64,000 bases of DNA. Origin: Pseudomonadota bacterium. GTDB lineage: Bacteria > Pseudomonadota > Alphaproteobacteria > Acetobacterales > Acetobacteraceae. Location: contig JAJZVV010000001.1 in the NCBI GenBank assembly GCA_021845595.1, forward strand, positions 372,001 to 436,000. Direction: 5' to 3'. Of this stretch, positions 50,369 through 58,813 are shown in pieces. The position numbers were made by a program, and so were the translations under genes. The notes beneath the pieces were generated by a model, which was given only the letters and a program-made list of their open reading frames with translations, searched no databases and was not told where the DNA came from. Within the stretch, counting starts at the first letter, position 1. The number at the start of each line of letters is the position of its first letter.

Positions 50369-51301
50369 TCACGGACGGAAGCGGAAATCCAACGTGCGGC
50401 GCTGTCCTAGCATCGCGCGCGGCAGCGGCAGGCTGGCGCAGACCGGATCGAGCACGGCGCGCCGGGCGCGCTCGGCAAAGGCGCGGAAGACCGGATCCGC
50501 GTCCATGCGGGCGAGATCGTCGCCGACCACCTGGGCCCGGCGCGCCGTTCCGTTCTCATCGACCTCGACCTGCAGGCGCACCTGGAACGCGTCGGCATCC
50601 TTCGCCCCGGCATCATAGGTCCAGCAGCGCCGCACCTCATCGCCGATCGCGGCGCGCTGGTCGGCCGAGAGGGCGGCGGTGTCGGTGCCCTGCGGGTTGC
50701 CGCCGCCGCGCGGCGCACCGCCGGCGGCCGGATTGGCGCGCGCCCGCGGCGGTTGCTGCTGTTTCTGCAGTGCGCGCAGCTTCTCCAGCGTCGCCTCCAG
50801 CGCCTGGCTTTCCGCCGCCGTGTTGCGCGACGGGTGCGGCTGACTGGTCGTGCTCTTCGGCGCCGGTGCCGGCGTGGGCGGCGGAGGCGCCGGCGGAGGT
50901 GGCGGCGGCGGCGGGACCGGCAGCGGCGGCGCTGGGGTTGGCGGCGGCGGGGGGGGTGGCGGCACGGGTGTCGGCGGGGGCGGCGTCGGCTCTGGCGGCG
51001 GCGCCGGTGGTGGAGGCGGCGGAGGCGGAGGCGGGGGCGGCGGCTCGACCGGGGCCGGCTTGGGTGGCGTCGGCGCCGGCGGTTCCAGGGTCGGCACCGG
51101 CGCTTCGGCGGCGGCGGGAACCTCCGCGGGCTTCTCGGCCTTGCGGCTCGGCGCCGGCGGCCCCTGGAAAGCCATCTCGAACGCGGTCTCCTGCGGCGGT
51201 TCGGGCGGCGGGCGGCTCGGCAGGCCGAGCACGAGCACGAGCAGCAGCAGCACATGCGCCACTGCCGAAACCATTGCGCCACGCGTGAGCAGCGGGTTCA
51301 T
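50369..51301 (-). CDS. tolA: TolA with a polyproline rod
   Basis: 310 residues. One N-terminal helix ([20 protein letters not shown]) is followed by a Pro/Glu/Ala linker. Residues ~70-150 are dominated by proline, including one run of thirteen, and contain more than 45 prolines overall. A short charged helix ([13 protein letters not shown]) leads to a TonB-like C-terminal domain ([39 protein letters not shown]). Position between tolR and tolB identifies it. Classical TolA spans the periplasm with a long alpha-helical domain II; here a polyproline helix appears to do this. Efficient translation should depend on EF-P. Confidence 0.93.
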   Translation of the reverse strand: MNPLLTRGAMVSAVAHVLLLLVLVLGLPSRPPPEPPQETAFEMAFQGPPAPSRKAEKPAEVPAAAEAPVPTLEPPAPTPPKPAPVEPPPPPPPPPPPPPAPPPEPTPPPPTPVPPPPPPPPTPAPPLPVPPPPPPPPAPPPPTPAPAPKSTTSQPHPSRNTAAESQALEATLEKLRALQKQQQPPRARANPAAGGAPRGGGNPQGTDTAALSADQRAAIGDEVRRCWTYDAGAKDADAFQVRLQVEVDENGTARRAQVVGDDLARMDADPVFRAFAERARRAVLDPVCASLPLPRAMLGQRRTLDFRFRP

Positions 51302-51398
51302 CCGGCCGCGATCCGACTCCGCTTTGCCGACTGCGCCGCTAGTGGCCCGATGCCAACGCCCGCCCGGCGTTGACCGAATCAGCCCACGGAATCAAGCA

Positions 51399-51441
51399 AG
51401 TGTTCTGACGCATGCTAAGCATTCGAATGGGTCCGAACACT
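51399..51441. promoter_or_regulatory. Nested palindromes between tolR and tolA
   Basis: AGTGTTC (51399-51405) and GAACACT (51435-51441) are 7-bp inverted arms. Between them lies the palindrome ATGCTAAGCAT (51412-51422) and then TTCGAA. The whole sits at the 3' end of tolR in the only large gap inside tolQRA (138 bases). It may be an operator or an RNA structure that sets tolA level; no T run suggests a terminator. Confidence 0.4.
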
Positions 51442-51937
51442 AGCCGCGGTTGGAGCGCGGCGCCGTCGTGCCCGGCGCGGCCGGCGAGGGGTGCGGTGCG
51501 GCCGGAGCAGCCAGGGTCGGCTGTTCCGCCAGCAGCGCCACCTTGGTGAAGCCGCCCTGCGTGATCGTTCCCATCACCTGCATCACCAGCCCGTAATTGA
51601 CTGCCTTGTCGCCACGCACGAAAATCCGCCGATTCGGATTGTTCTCGGCGATCGCCTGCAGCTTGGCGACCAATTCGGGCAGTTCGACGGCGCCGTCACC
51701 GAGAAAAATCTTGCCCTCGGCATTGATCGAGACGGTCAGCGGCTCGCTGTCCTGGCTGAGCGGCTTGGCGTCCGTCTTGGGCAGATCGACATCCACGCCG
51801 GAGGTCATCAAGGGCGCCGCGACCATGAAAATGATCAGAAGCACCAGCATCACGTCGACCATCGGCGTGACGTTGATCTCGGCCAGCGGACGGTAGCGCT
51901 GCCGCCGCCCGCCATTGCCGTTCAGCGTGAAGGCCAT
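51440..51937 (-). CDS. tolR: TolR (ExbD-family) motor subunit
   Basis: 165 residues. A short cytoplasmic segment (PLAEINVTPMVDVMLVLLIIFMVAAPLMTSG) contains the single helix with the proton-path Asp (VDVMLVLL). The periplasmic domain is DVDLPKTDAKPL to FVRGDKAVNYGLVMQVMGTITQGGFTKVALL. The C-terminus has an extra Pro/Ala/Thr-rich tail of about 20 residues. With TolQ it uses the proton gradient to energise TolA. It starts three bases after the tolQ stop. Confidence 0.96.
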   Translation of the reverse strand: MAFTLNGNGGRRQRYRPLAEINVTPMVDVMLVLLIIFMVAAPLMTSGVDVDLPKTDAKPLSQDSEPLTVSINAEGKIFLGDGAVELPELVAKLQAIAENNPNRRIFVRGDKAVNYGLVMQVMGTITQGGFTKVALLAEQPTLAAPAAPHPSPAAPGTTAPRSNRG

Positions 51938-51940
51938 GGC

Positions 51941-52657
<717 letters not shown>

Positions 52658-52658
52658 C

Positions 52659-53144
52659 TCAAACTCCCTCTCGGCCGGCCGTGCCGGCAAATCTGTCCCA
52701 GCGCCCCCAATCGAGGAACGCCGCCCGCCAACGCTCCGGCAAACGCGCCGGACGCTGGTCCGAAGCCCGCACGACTGCCAAACCCAGATCGATCGCGACC
52801 AGCAGAGCCGCCTCGCCTTCGCGGAACACGGTTTGGCGCAGCGACAGCGATGCCGTGCCGAGGGCCACCGACTCGGTGGCCACGACCAGCGCATCGTCCA
52901 GACGCGCCGGGCGGCGATACTCTATTTTTGCGCGGCGCACCACGAAGAACAGGTTGTGCTGGGTTACCATCTCGACATGCGGCACGCCGAGCTCGCGCAG
53001 CAGTTCCGTCCGCGCCCGCTCGGCGAAGCCGAGATACCGGGCATGATAGACGATCCCGCCTGCATCGGTGTCCTCGAAATAAACCCGCACGCGGTGCAGG
53101 TGCCGCCCCGGCGCGACCGTCGGCCCGCTGCCCCCGGTCATCAT
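52659..53144 (-). CDS. ybgC: Tol-Pal-associated acyl-CoA thioesterase
   Basis: 161 residues, single hot-dog fold. [35 protein letters not shown] carries the 4-hydroxybenzoyl-CoA-thioesterase-type catalytic Asp in [13 protein letters not shown]. In E. coli the enzyme hydrolyses short acyl-CoA/ACP thioesters and interacts with phospholipid synthesis. The C-terminus ([16 protein letters not shown]) is slightly longer than usual. It overlaps ruvB by four bases and opens the tol block. Confidence 0.95.
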   Translation of the reverse strand: MMTGGSGPTVAPGRHLHRVRVYFEDTDAGGIVYHARYLGFAERARTELLRELGVPHVEMVTQHNLFFVVRRAKIEYRRPARLDDALVVATESVALGTASLSLRQTVFREGEAALLVAIDLGLAVVRASDQRPARLPERWRAAFLDWGRWDRFAGTAGREGV

Positions 53145-54193
53145 GATCCGTCCGCGCCGGGCGCATCGCCGAGCAGGTCGAGGTCGAGCTGGGCGCGCGC
53201 CGGCGGCGCCAGGCCGAGATGGCGCCAGCCGGGCTCGCCGAGAACGCGCCCGCGGCTGGTGCGCAGCACCAGCCCCTCCTGGATGAGGTATGGCTCGACG
53301 ACGTCTTCCAACGTGTCGCGCGCCTCGGCCAGCGCCGCGGCCAGGGTCTCGACCCCGACCGGGCCGCCGCCATGATGCTCGGCGATGCGGCCGAGATAGC
53401 GCCGGTCCATGGCGTCGAGCCCCAGCGCATCCACCTCCAGCCGGGTCAGGGCAGCATCCGCCGCCGTGCGGTCCACGCCCTGGGTGCCGGCGACGAGCGC
53501 GAAATCGCGCACCCGGCGCAGCAGCCGCCCGGCGATTCGTGGGGTACCGCGAGAGCGCCGGGCGATTTCCGCCGCGCCGTCATCGGTCAGGTCGAGCCCG
53601 AGCAGACGGGCGCCGCGCCGGACGATGTGCTCGAGTTCCGCCGGCGTATAGAACACGAGCCGAAGCGGAATGCCGAACCGGTCGCGCAGCGGCGTCGCCA
53701 GCAGCCCGGCCCGGGTGGTGGCGCCGATCAGCGTGAACGGCGGCAGGTCGATGCGCACGGTGCGCGCCGCCGGTCCCTCGCCGATGATCAGATCGAGCTG
53801 GAAATCCTCCATCGCCGGGTAGAGCACTTCCTCGATCGCCGGCTGCAGCCGGTGGATCTCGTCGATGAACAGCACGTCGCGCGGCTGCAGGTTGGTGAGG
53901 ATGGCGGCCAGATCGCCGGCGCGCTGGATCACCGGCCCGGAGGTGGCGCGGAACCCGACGCCCAGCTCCCGCGCGACGATCTGCGCCAGCGTCGTCTTGC
54001 CGAGCCCGGGCGGGCCATGGAGCAGCACATGGTCGAGCGCCTCGCCGCGGGCGCGGGCGGCGGCGATGAACACGGCGAGGTTCTCCCGACTCGCGCGCTG
54101 GCCGGTGAACTCGGCCAGGCTCTGCGGCCGCAGGCTGGCCTCGGCGACATCGGCCGGGTCGGCCAGCGGTGAAACCGCGCGCGACGCTTCCAT
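53141..54193 (-). CDS. ruvB: Holliday junction branch migration ATPase RuvB
   Basis: 350 residues. [23 protein letters not shown], Walker [16 protein letters not shown], Walker [11 protein letters not shown], the sensor region [26 protein letters not shown], the arginine-finger/sensor 2 segment [18 protein letters not shown], and a winged-helix end ([21 protein letters not shown]). Hexameric motor that drives RuvA-bound junctions. Six bases after the ruvA stop. Confidence 0.97.
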   Translation of the reverse strand: MEASRAVSPLADPADVAEASLRPQSLAEFTGQRASRENLAVFIAAARARGEALDHVLLHGPPGLGKTTLAQIVARELGVGFRATSGPVIQRAGDLAAILTNLQPRDVLFIDEIHRLQPAIEEVLYPAMEDFQLDLIIGEGPAARTVRIDLPPFTLIGATTRAGLLATPLRDRFGIPLRLVFYTPAELEHIVRRGARLLGLDLTDDGAAEIARRSRGTPRIAGRLLRRVRDFALVAGTQGVDRTAADAALTRLEVDALGLDAMDRRYLGRIAEHHGGGPVGVETLAAALAEARDTLEDVVEPYLIQEGLVLRTSRGRVLGEPGWRHLGLAPPARAQLDLDLLGDAPGADGS

Positions 54194-54199
54194 CGCCCG

Positions 54200-54802
54200 C
54201 TACTCCCGCGGCGCCAGTTCGCGCAGCGCCGCGCGCAGCAGCACTGGCAGCGGCGGCGCGTCGAGCCCGGCGTCCGCCCGCGCCAGCGCCGCCTGCGCCT
54301 CGGCGCGCCGATATCCGAGATTGAGCAGCGCGGAGAGCGCATCGGCCATCGCACCGCCCTCCGGCCCGACCGGCGCCGACGTCAGGCCGACGCCGACCGG
54401 CATGGCGCCGGCCTTCTCGCGCAGCTCGGTCAGCAGCCGCACGGCGAGCTTGGCGCCGACGCCGGCAACCCGCGTCAGGCTGGCACGGTCGCCGGACTGG
54501 ATGGCGCCGACGAGATCGGCCGGCGACAGCACCGAGAGCAGCGCCAGCGCCAGCTTCGCCCCGACACCCTGGACGGTGATCAGCAGGCGGAACCAGTCGC
54601 GCTCCGCCGCATCGGTGAACCCGTAGAGCAGGATGGCGTCCTCGCGGACATGGGTTTCGATCAGCAGGGTGCCGGTGGCACCCGCCGGCAGCGCGGCGAG
54701 CGTGCGGGTCGAGGCGTGGACCAGGTAGCCGACGCCGTTCACGTCCAGCACGCAGCTGCCCTCGCCGATCGCCTCCACCCGTCCGGCGAGCCGCGCGATC
54801 AT
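54200..54802 (-). CDS. ruvA: Holliday junction DNA helicase subunit RuvA
   Basis: 200 residues. Domain I starts MIARLAGRVEAIGEGSCVLDVNGVGYLVHAS. The helix-hairpin-helix motifs are LLITVQGVGAKLALALLSVL and LTRVAGVGAKLAVRLLTELREK. The C-terminal domain III (ADALSALLNLGYRRAEAQAALARA) contacts RuvB. Its start overlaps the ruvC stop by four bases, so ruvC-ruvA-ruvB are coupled. Confidence 0.97.
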   Translation of the reverse strand: MIARLAGRVEAIGEGSCVLDVNGVGYLVHASTRTLAALPAGATGTLLIETHVREDAILLYGFTDAAERDWFRLLITVQGVGAKLALALLSVLSPADLVGAIQSGDRASLTRVAGVGAKLAVRLLTELREKAGAMPVGVGLTSAPVGPEGGAMADALSALLNLGYRRAEAQAALARADAGLDAPPLPVLLRAALRELAPRE

Positions 54803-55299
54803 GGCGCCACGGACGCCCAGACCCGGCGCGAGGCGCGGTGATGGGCGTGGCAGATCGCCACCGCCAGCGCATCGGCGGCATCCGCCCGCTGCAGCGTCGC
54901 GCCGGGAAGCAGCCGGCGGACCATCATCTGGACCTGCTCCTTGGCCGCCGCGCCGGTTCCGACCACCGACCGCTTCACCGTCAGGGCGCCGTATTCATGC
55001 ACCGCGATGCCGGCCAGCGCCGGGGCCAGCAGGGCGACGCCGCGGGCGTAGCCGAGCTTGAGCGTGGCGGCGCCGTTGCGGTTGACATAGGTTTCCTCGA
55101 CCGCGGCCTCCTCGGGCGTGTGGCGGGCGATCAGCGCGGCGAGCCCGTCGTGCAGCGCTTTCAGCCGCGTCGGCACGCTGTCCGCAGCGTCGGTGGCGAT
55201 CACCCCGTCGGCGACATGGCGCAGCCGGCCGCCTTCCGCCTCGATCAGGCCCCAGCCGGTGAAGCGCAACCCTGGATCGACGCCGAGCACGCGGACCAT
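54799..55299 (-). CDS. ruvC: Crossover junction endodeoxyribonuclease RuvC
   Basis: 166 residues. VRVLGVDPGLRFTGWGLI has the first catalytic Asp. AAVEETYVNRNGAATLKLGYARGVALL has the Glu and the DNA-contacting loop. The last acidic pair is in ADAADALAVAICHAHH. It resolves Holliday junctions. The gene follows yebC after nine bases. Confidence 0.97.
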   Translation of the reverse strand: MVRVLGVDPGLRFTGWGLIEAEGGRLRHVADGVIATDAADSVPTRLKALHDGLAALIARHTPEEAAVEETYVNRNGAATLKLGYARGVALLAPALAGIAVHEYGALTVKRSVVGTGAAAKEQVQMMVRRLLPGATLQRADAADALAVAICHAHHRASRRVWASVAP

Positions 55300-55308
55300 G
55301 CCGCCGCC

Positions 55309-56058
55309 TCAGGCCGACAGGCGCTGCAGCACCGTCTCCGGCAGGTCGAAATTGGCATAGACATTCTGCACGTCGTCATTGTCCTCCAGCGCGTCGAGCA
55401 GCTTCAGCACGGCGGCGGCGGCGGCCTCGTCGAGGGTGACGGTGGTCGCGGGCCGCCATTCCAGTCTGGCGCTCTCCGGCGGGCCGAACCGAGCCTCCAG
55501 CGCATCGCGCAGGGCAAAGAACCGCTCCACCGCCGTCGTCACCTCATGGCCATCGGCGCCGCTTTCGACATTGTCCGCCCCGGCCTCGATCGCCGCCTCC
55601 AGCATGTCATCGGCCGAGGCCGCAGCGGCAGGATAGCGCACCACGCCGAGTCGGGCGAACATAAAGGAAACGGAGTTGGTTTCGCCGAGCGCGCCGCCAT
55701 GCTTGCTGAAGGCGGACCGGACGTCCGAGGCGGTGCGGTTGCGGTTGTCGGTCAGCGCCTCGACGATCACCGCGACGCCGGCGGGGCCGTAGCCCTCGTA
55801 GCGCACCTCGGCATAATCCTCGCCGCCGCCGGCGCCGGTTGCCTTCTTGATCGCCCGCTCGATGGTGTCGCGCGGCATGTTGGCCTCGCGCGCGGCGGCG
55901 ATGGCGGCGCGCAGGCGCGGATTGGCGCCCGGCTCGGGCAGGCCGGTGCGCGCCGAGACGGTGATTTCCCGAATCAGCTTGGCGAACTGGCGGGCGCGAC
56001 GGGCATCCTGCGCGCCCTTGCGGTGCATGATGTTCTTGAATTGCGAATGCCCGGCCAT
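55309..56058 (-). CDS. yebC: YebC/PmpR-family protein
   Basis: 249 residues, full length. It starts [32 protein letters not shown], with [55 protein letters not shown] and the C-terminal [17 protein letters not shown]. Once viewed as a transcription regulator, the family has more recently been tied to relieving ribosome pausing at proline-rich sequences. If that holds here, the polyproline TolA 4 kb downstream in the same block is a natural client (inference). First gene of the minus-strand block. Confidence 0.95.
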   Translation of the reverse strand: MAGHSQFKNIMHRKGAQDARRARQFAKLIREITVSARTGLPEPGANPRLRAAIAAAREANMPRDTIERAIKKATGAGGGEDYAEVRYEGYGPAGVAVIVEALTDNRNRTASDVRSAFSKHGGALGETNSVSFMFARLGVVRYPAAAASADDMLEAAIEAGADNVESGADGHEVTTAVERFFALRDALEARFGPPESARLEWRPATTVTLDEAAAAAVLKLLDALEDNDDVQNVYANFDLPETVLQRLSA

Positions 56059-56188
56059 GGTCCTGCCTGATCTGGTGCGGTCGGGCGGGCTTGTAGCAGC
56101 GCCGAGGCGCCCCGGCCAAGCCGGCTTCACCGCCGATTAAGGCACCCTCGATACGCTGCACGGGCCTCACGTTGGAGAGTCCAAGACG

Positions 56189-57988
56189 ATGCTCTTTGCC
56201 CGCCGCCGGCAGGCCAGCGCCGCGACGCATGTCGACACGCCCGCTCTCGCGCCCGCGCCTGGGCCCGCGCCTGGGCTTGCGCCTGGGCCCGTTGGGAACG
56301 CGGAGACGCCGAGCGGCATCGCAACGCACGAGCTCGCGGATCTGCTGGAGGAGCAGCTCGGCCGCGCCGCCGCCGATGTCGGCTGGCAGAGCAGCGAGGC
56401 GCTGCGCCGCGGCGAGGCGACGGGGCAGAAGATCGGCCTGCTGAGCGGTCATGCGCAGGAGGTCTCGGATCTTACCAGGCGCGCCAGCCACGACGTCGCG
56501 ACGGTGGCCTCGGCAGCCAGCGAACTGGCCGCCTCCACCCGTGAGATCGCCGCCCAGGCGGCCCGCTCCACCGACGTCGCCCGGGCCACCGCCGCCGATG
56601 CCGAGCGCAGCGCGGAGACGATCCAGGCGCTCACGCGTGCCGCGGACAGTATCGGTACGGTGGTGAAACTCATCCAGGACGTCGCCGCGCGGACCAATCT
56701 TCTGGCGCTGAACGCGACCATCGAGGCGGCACGGGCCGGCGAGGCGGGCAAGGGCTTCGCCGTCGTCGCCGCCGAGGTCAAGGCGCTCGCCCGCCAGACG
56801 CACGAGGCCACGCAGGATATCGCGCGGCGCGTGCAGGAGATCCAAGGCTCGACGGAGGCCGTCGTCGGCGCGCTTGGTGGCGTCACCAAGATGATCGGCC
56901 AGATCGACGCCGCCAACGCATCCGTCGCCGCGGCGCTGGCCGAGCAGGACTCGGCGATCGCCGAGATCGCCCGCAGCGCCGAGGAGGTCGCTCGCGGCGT
57001 CGCGGACACCGCGGAGCGGGTCTCGGTCATGACCGGCGAGGCGACCGAGGTCAACGAAATCAGCGCCGGCACGGTGCAGGCGGTGCGCAACACCGACGCC
57101 CGGGTGCGCGATTTGCGCGCCGGGCTGATCGCGACGCTGCGCGGCTCGGTCGTCGGCAACCGCCGTCGGCACCCCCGCATCCCGGTGGAGATCAAGGCCA
57201 GTCTCGACGCCGGCGGCGCCGCCCTCAAACTGGTGATCGCCGACCTTTCGCCGAGCGGCGCGCTCGGCATCCTCGAGGACGGGTGTTCGCCCGATCGACT
57301 GGCCGAAGGCGCGGCCGCCAGCGTCACCATCGAGCGGATCGGGCGGTTCGGCGGCCAGATCACCGCCATCGGCCAGCGCAAGGTCCATCTGGCCTTCGAC
57401 GAGACCGCGGTCACCGCCGACGCCGCCGCTCGCCTGGAAGCCCTTCTTGCCGATACCGTCGCCGCCGACGAACGATTCCGGACCGCCGTGCGCGATGGCG
57501 CGGGCCGGATCGGGGCGCTGTTCGAAACGGCGATGCAGCGCGGCGACATCACCGAGGCGGCGCTGTTCGACATGACCTACACGCCGATCCCGGACAGCGA
57601 CCCGGAACAGGTGATGGCGCGCTTCACCGAATTCACCGACCGGGTGCTGCCGCCGATCCAGGAGCGGCTGCTCGAACTCGACAAGCGCGTCGTGTTCTGC
57701 GCCGCCGTCGACCGCAACGGCTATCTGCCGACGCACAATCTCGTGTTCTCGAAACCGCAGCGCAAAGGCGAGCGGGCTTGGAACACGGCGAACGCCCGCA
57801 ACCGGCGGATCTTCAACGACAGCGCGGGCCGCGCCGCCGCCGCCTGCGGCACGCGCGGCGAGGACCTGCTGCAATCCTACGAGCGCGACATGGGCGAGGG
57901 GAAATTCGTGCTGATGAAGGAAGTCGACGCGCCGATCCGCGTGCGCGGCAAGCTCTGGGGGGCGCTGCGCCTCGCCTACCGGCCCTGA
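56189..57988 (+). CDS. Soluble methyl-accepting chemotaxis protein with PilZ and C-terminal sensor-like domain
   Basis: 599 residues with no membrane helix. Residues ~10-40 are Ala/Pro/Gly-rich and encoded partly by three 12-bp repeats. The MCP signalling hairpin is intact ([20 protein letters not shown] starting at residue 169). A PilZ-like domain follows: the RxxxR is R326-R330 in RRRHPRIPV and the second motif is DLSPSG from residue 352, so c-di-GMP binding is plausible. Residues ~430-599 are the domain ending [14 protein letters not shown]...[34 protein letters not shown], found at the C-terminus of cytoplasmic receptors of alphaproteobacteria. The gene is isolated from other che genes. 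It probably couples a cytoplasmic cue and c-di-GMP to motility. Confidence 0.9.
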   Translation: MLFARRRQASAATHVDTPALAPAPGPAPGLAPGPVGNAETPSGIATHELADLLEEQLGRAAADVGWQSSEALRRGEATGQKIGLLSGHAQEVSDLTRRASHDVATVASAASELAASTREIAAQAARSTDVARATAADAERSAETIQALTRAADSIGTVVKLIQDVAARTNLLALNATIEAARAGEAGKGFAVVAAEVKALARQTHEATQDIARRVQEIQGSTEAVVGALGGVTKMIGQIDAANASVAAALAEQDSAIAEIARSAEEVARGVADTAERVSVMTGEATEVNEISAGTVQAVRNTDARVRDLRAGLIATLRGSVVGNRRRHPRIPVEIKASLDAGGAALKLVIADLSPSGALGILEDGCSPDRLAEGAAASVTIERIGRFGGQITAIGQRKVHLAFDETAVTADAAARLEALLADTVAADERFRTAVRDGAGRIGALFETAMQRGDITEAALFDMTYTPIPDSDPEQVMARFTEFTDRVLPPIQERLLELDKRVVFCAAVDRNGYLPTHNLVFSKPQRKGERAWNTANARNRRIFNDSAGRAAAACGTRGEDLLQSYERDMGEGKFVLMKEVDAPIRVRGKLWGALRLAYRP

Positions 57989-58006
57989 TCCCCCGGATCG
58001 CCAGCG

Positions 58007-58035
58007 CCGGCCGCCGTGGTGCGCACGGCGGCCGG
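58007..58035. terminator. Bidirectional hairpin between convergent MCP and acyltransferase genes
   Basis: CCGGCCGCCGTG (58007-58018) and CACGGCGGCCGG (58024-58035) form a perfect 12-bp stem with a five-base loop, centred in the 56-base gap between two converging stops. T runs are absent on both sides, so it may act mainly by blocking convergent transcription and protecting 3' ends. Confidence 0.65.
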
Positions 58036-58044
58036 GCCGCGCCC

Positions 58045-58731
58045 TTATGCGATCTCGCGCGCCAGCACCTGCTCGTGGGTATAGCGCCCGCCATCCGTCA
58101 TGATGTCCCAGACATCGACCCGCCTCTCCAGCACCTGGGTCAGCATGGTCTGGATACGGACATAGGCGGGCTGGCGCTGCCCGTGATATTCGACGACCGG
58201 CCCCGCCTCGATGAAATTCACCGCCGTCATGCGCAGGAGGCGCAGCAGGCTCCGTTCCATCACCGCGAGAATGTAGGTGTGGCCGGCCTCGACACTCATG
58301 CGCACGATGCCGTGCATCAGCCACAGGCGCAACATCTGCAGCGAGGCCCGGGAATCGCCGAGCCGGTATTTCGACAGGGCGAACCGCGAGCCCTCGCCGG
58401 TGCGCCCAATGGGCAGATGGGCGAGATGCTCGGGACGGCAGATGCGCTGGACCGGGAAACTTGCGTGCGGCCGGTCGGGCCGGGGAAGGACCAGACGCAC
58501 CGTGCCAACGACATCGAGGCTGCCGCGGCGGCACAGCACCATCTGGCGCGAGTGGGCGTCGTACTCGTCCATCTCCAGGCCATTGATGCCGGTGAGAAAA
58601 TCATTCTCGACGCAATAGACCTGGTGGCGGACGCGGTAGGCCTCGTGGCGCAATTCCGGGCTATCGGCGGGGAGCATTTCGAAATCTTCAAGGGCGGTGC
58701 AAACATCGTCAGCTCGGGAAATGGCATTCAT
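58045..58731 (-). CDS. PEP-CTERM/exosortase-system-associated acyltransferase (autoinducer-synthase-like)
   Basis: 228 residues. The pattern HEAYRVRHQVYCVENDFLTG...EMDEYDAHSRQMVLCRRGSLDVVGTVRLVLPRP matches the acyltransferase family found with PEP-CTERM/exosortase systems, which is related to acyl-homoserine-lactone synthases (GNAT fold). The Arg and acidic residues near the N-terminus align with the AHL-synthase core. Neither acyl donor nor acceptor is known. It lies 82 bases downstream of the ThiF/nitroreductase gene on the same strand, so the two probably form an operon. ATG 58731 chosen; the longer ORF adds non-conserved residues. Confidence 0.82.
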   Translation of the reverse strand: MNAISRADDVCTALEDFEMLPADSPELRHEAYRVRHQVYCVENDFLTGINGLEMDEYDAHSRQMVLCRRGSLDVVGTVRLVLPRPDRPHASFPVQRICRPEHLAHLPIGRTGEGSRFALSKYRLGDSRASLQMLRLWLMHGIVRMSVEAGHTYILAVMERSLLRLLRMTAVNFIEAGPVVEYHGQRQPAYVRIQTMLTQVLERRVDVWDIMTDGGRYTHEQVLAREIA

Positions 58732-58813
58732 GGCAAATGCGCTTCCTCTGATCTGCGGCGGTCCGTGACCGCCTGGGGCTAAGATGAACGGGAGAACAAA
58801 AGACGATTGCAGG

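Noticed and set aside
50850-51100. Gly-rich plus-strand ORFs opposite tolA
   Set aside because: They are the complement of proline codons in tolA (polyproline gives polyglycine in the antisense frame).
55607-58534. 975-codon minus-strand ORF spanning yebC, the chemoreceptor and the acyltransferase
   Set aside because: It is antisense to three well-supported genes in this high-GC DNA and contains no recognisable motif; a shadow.
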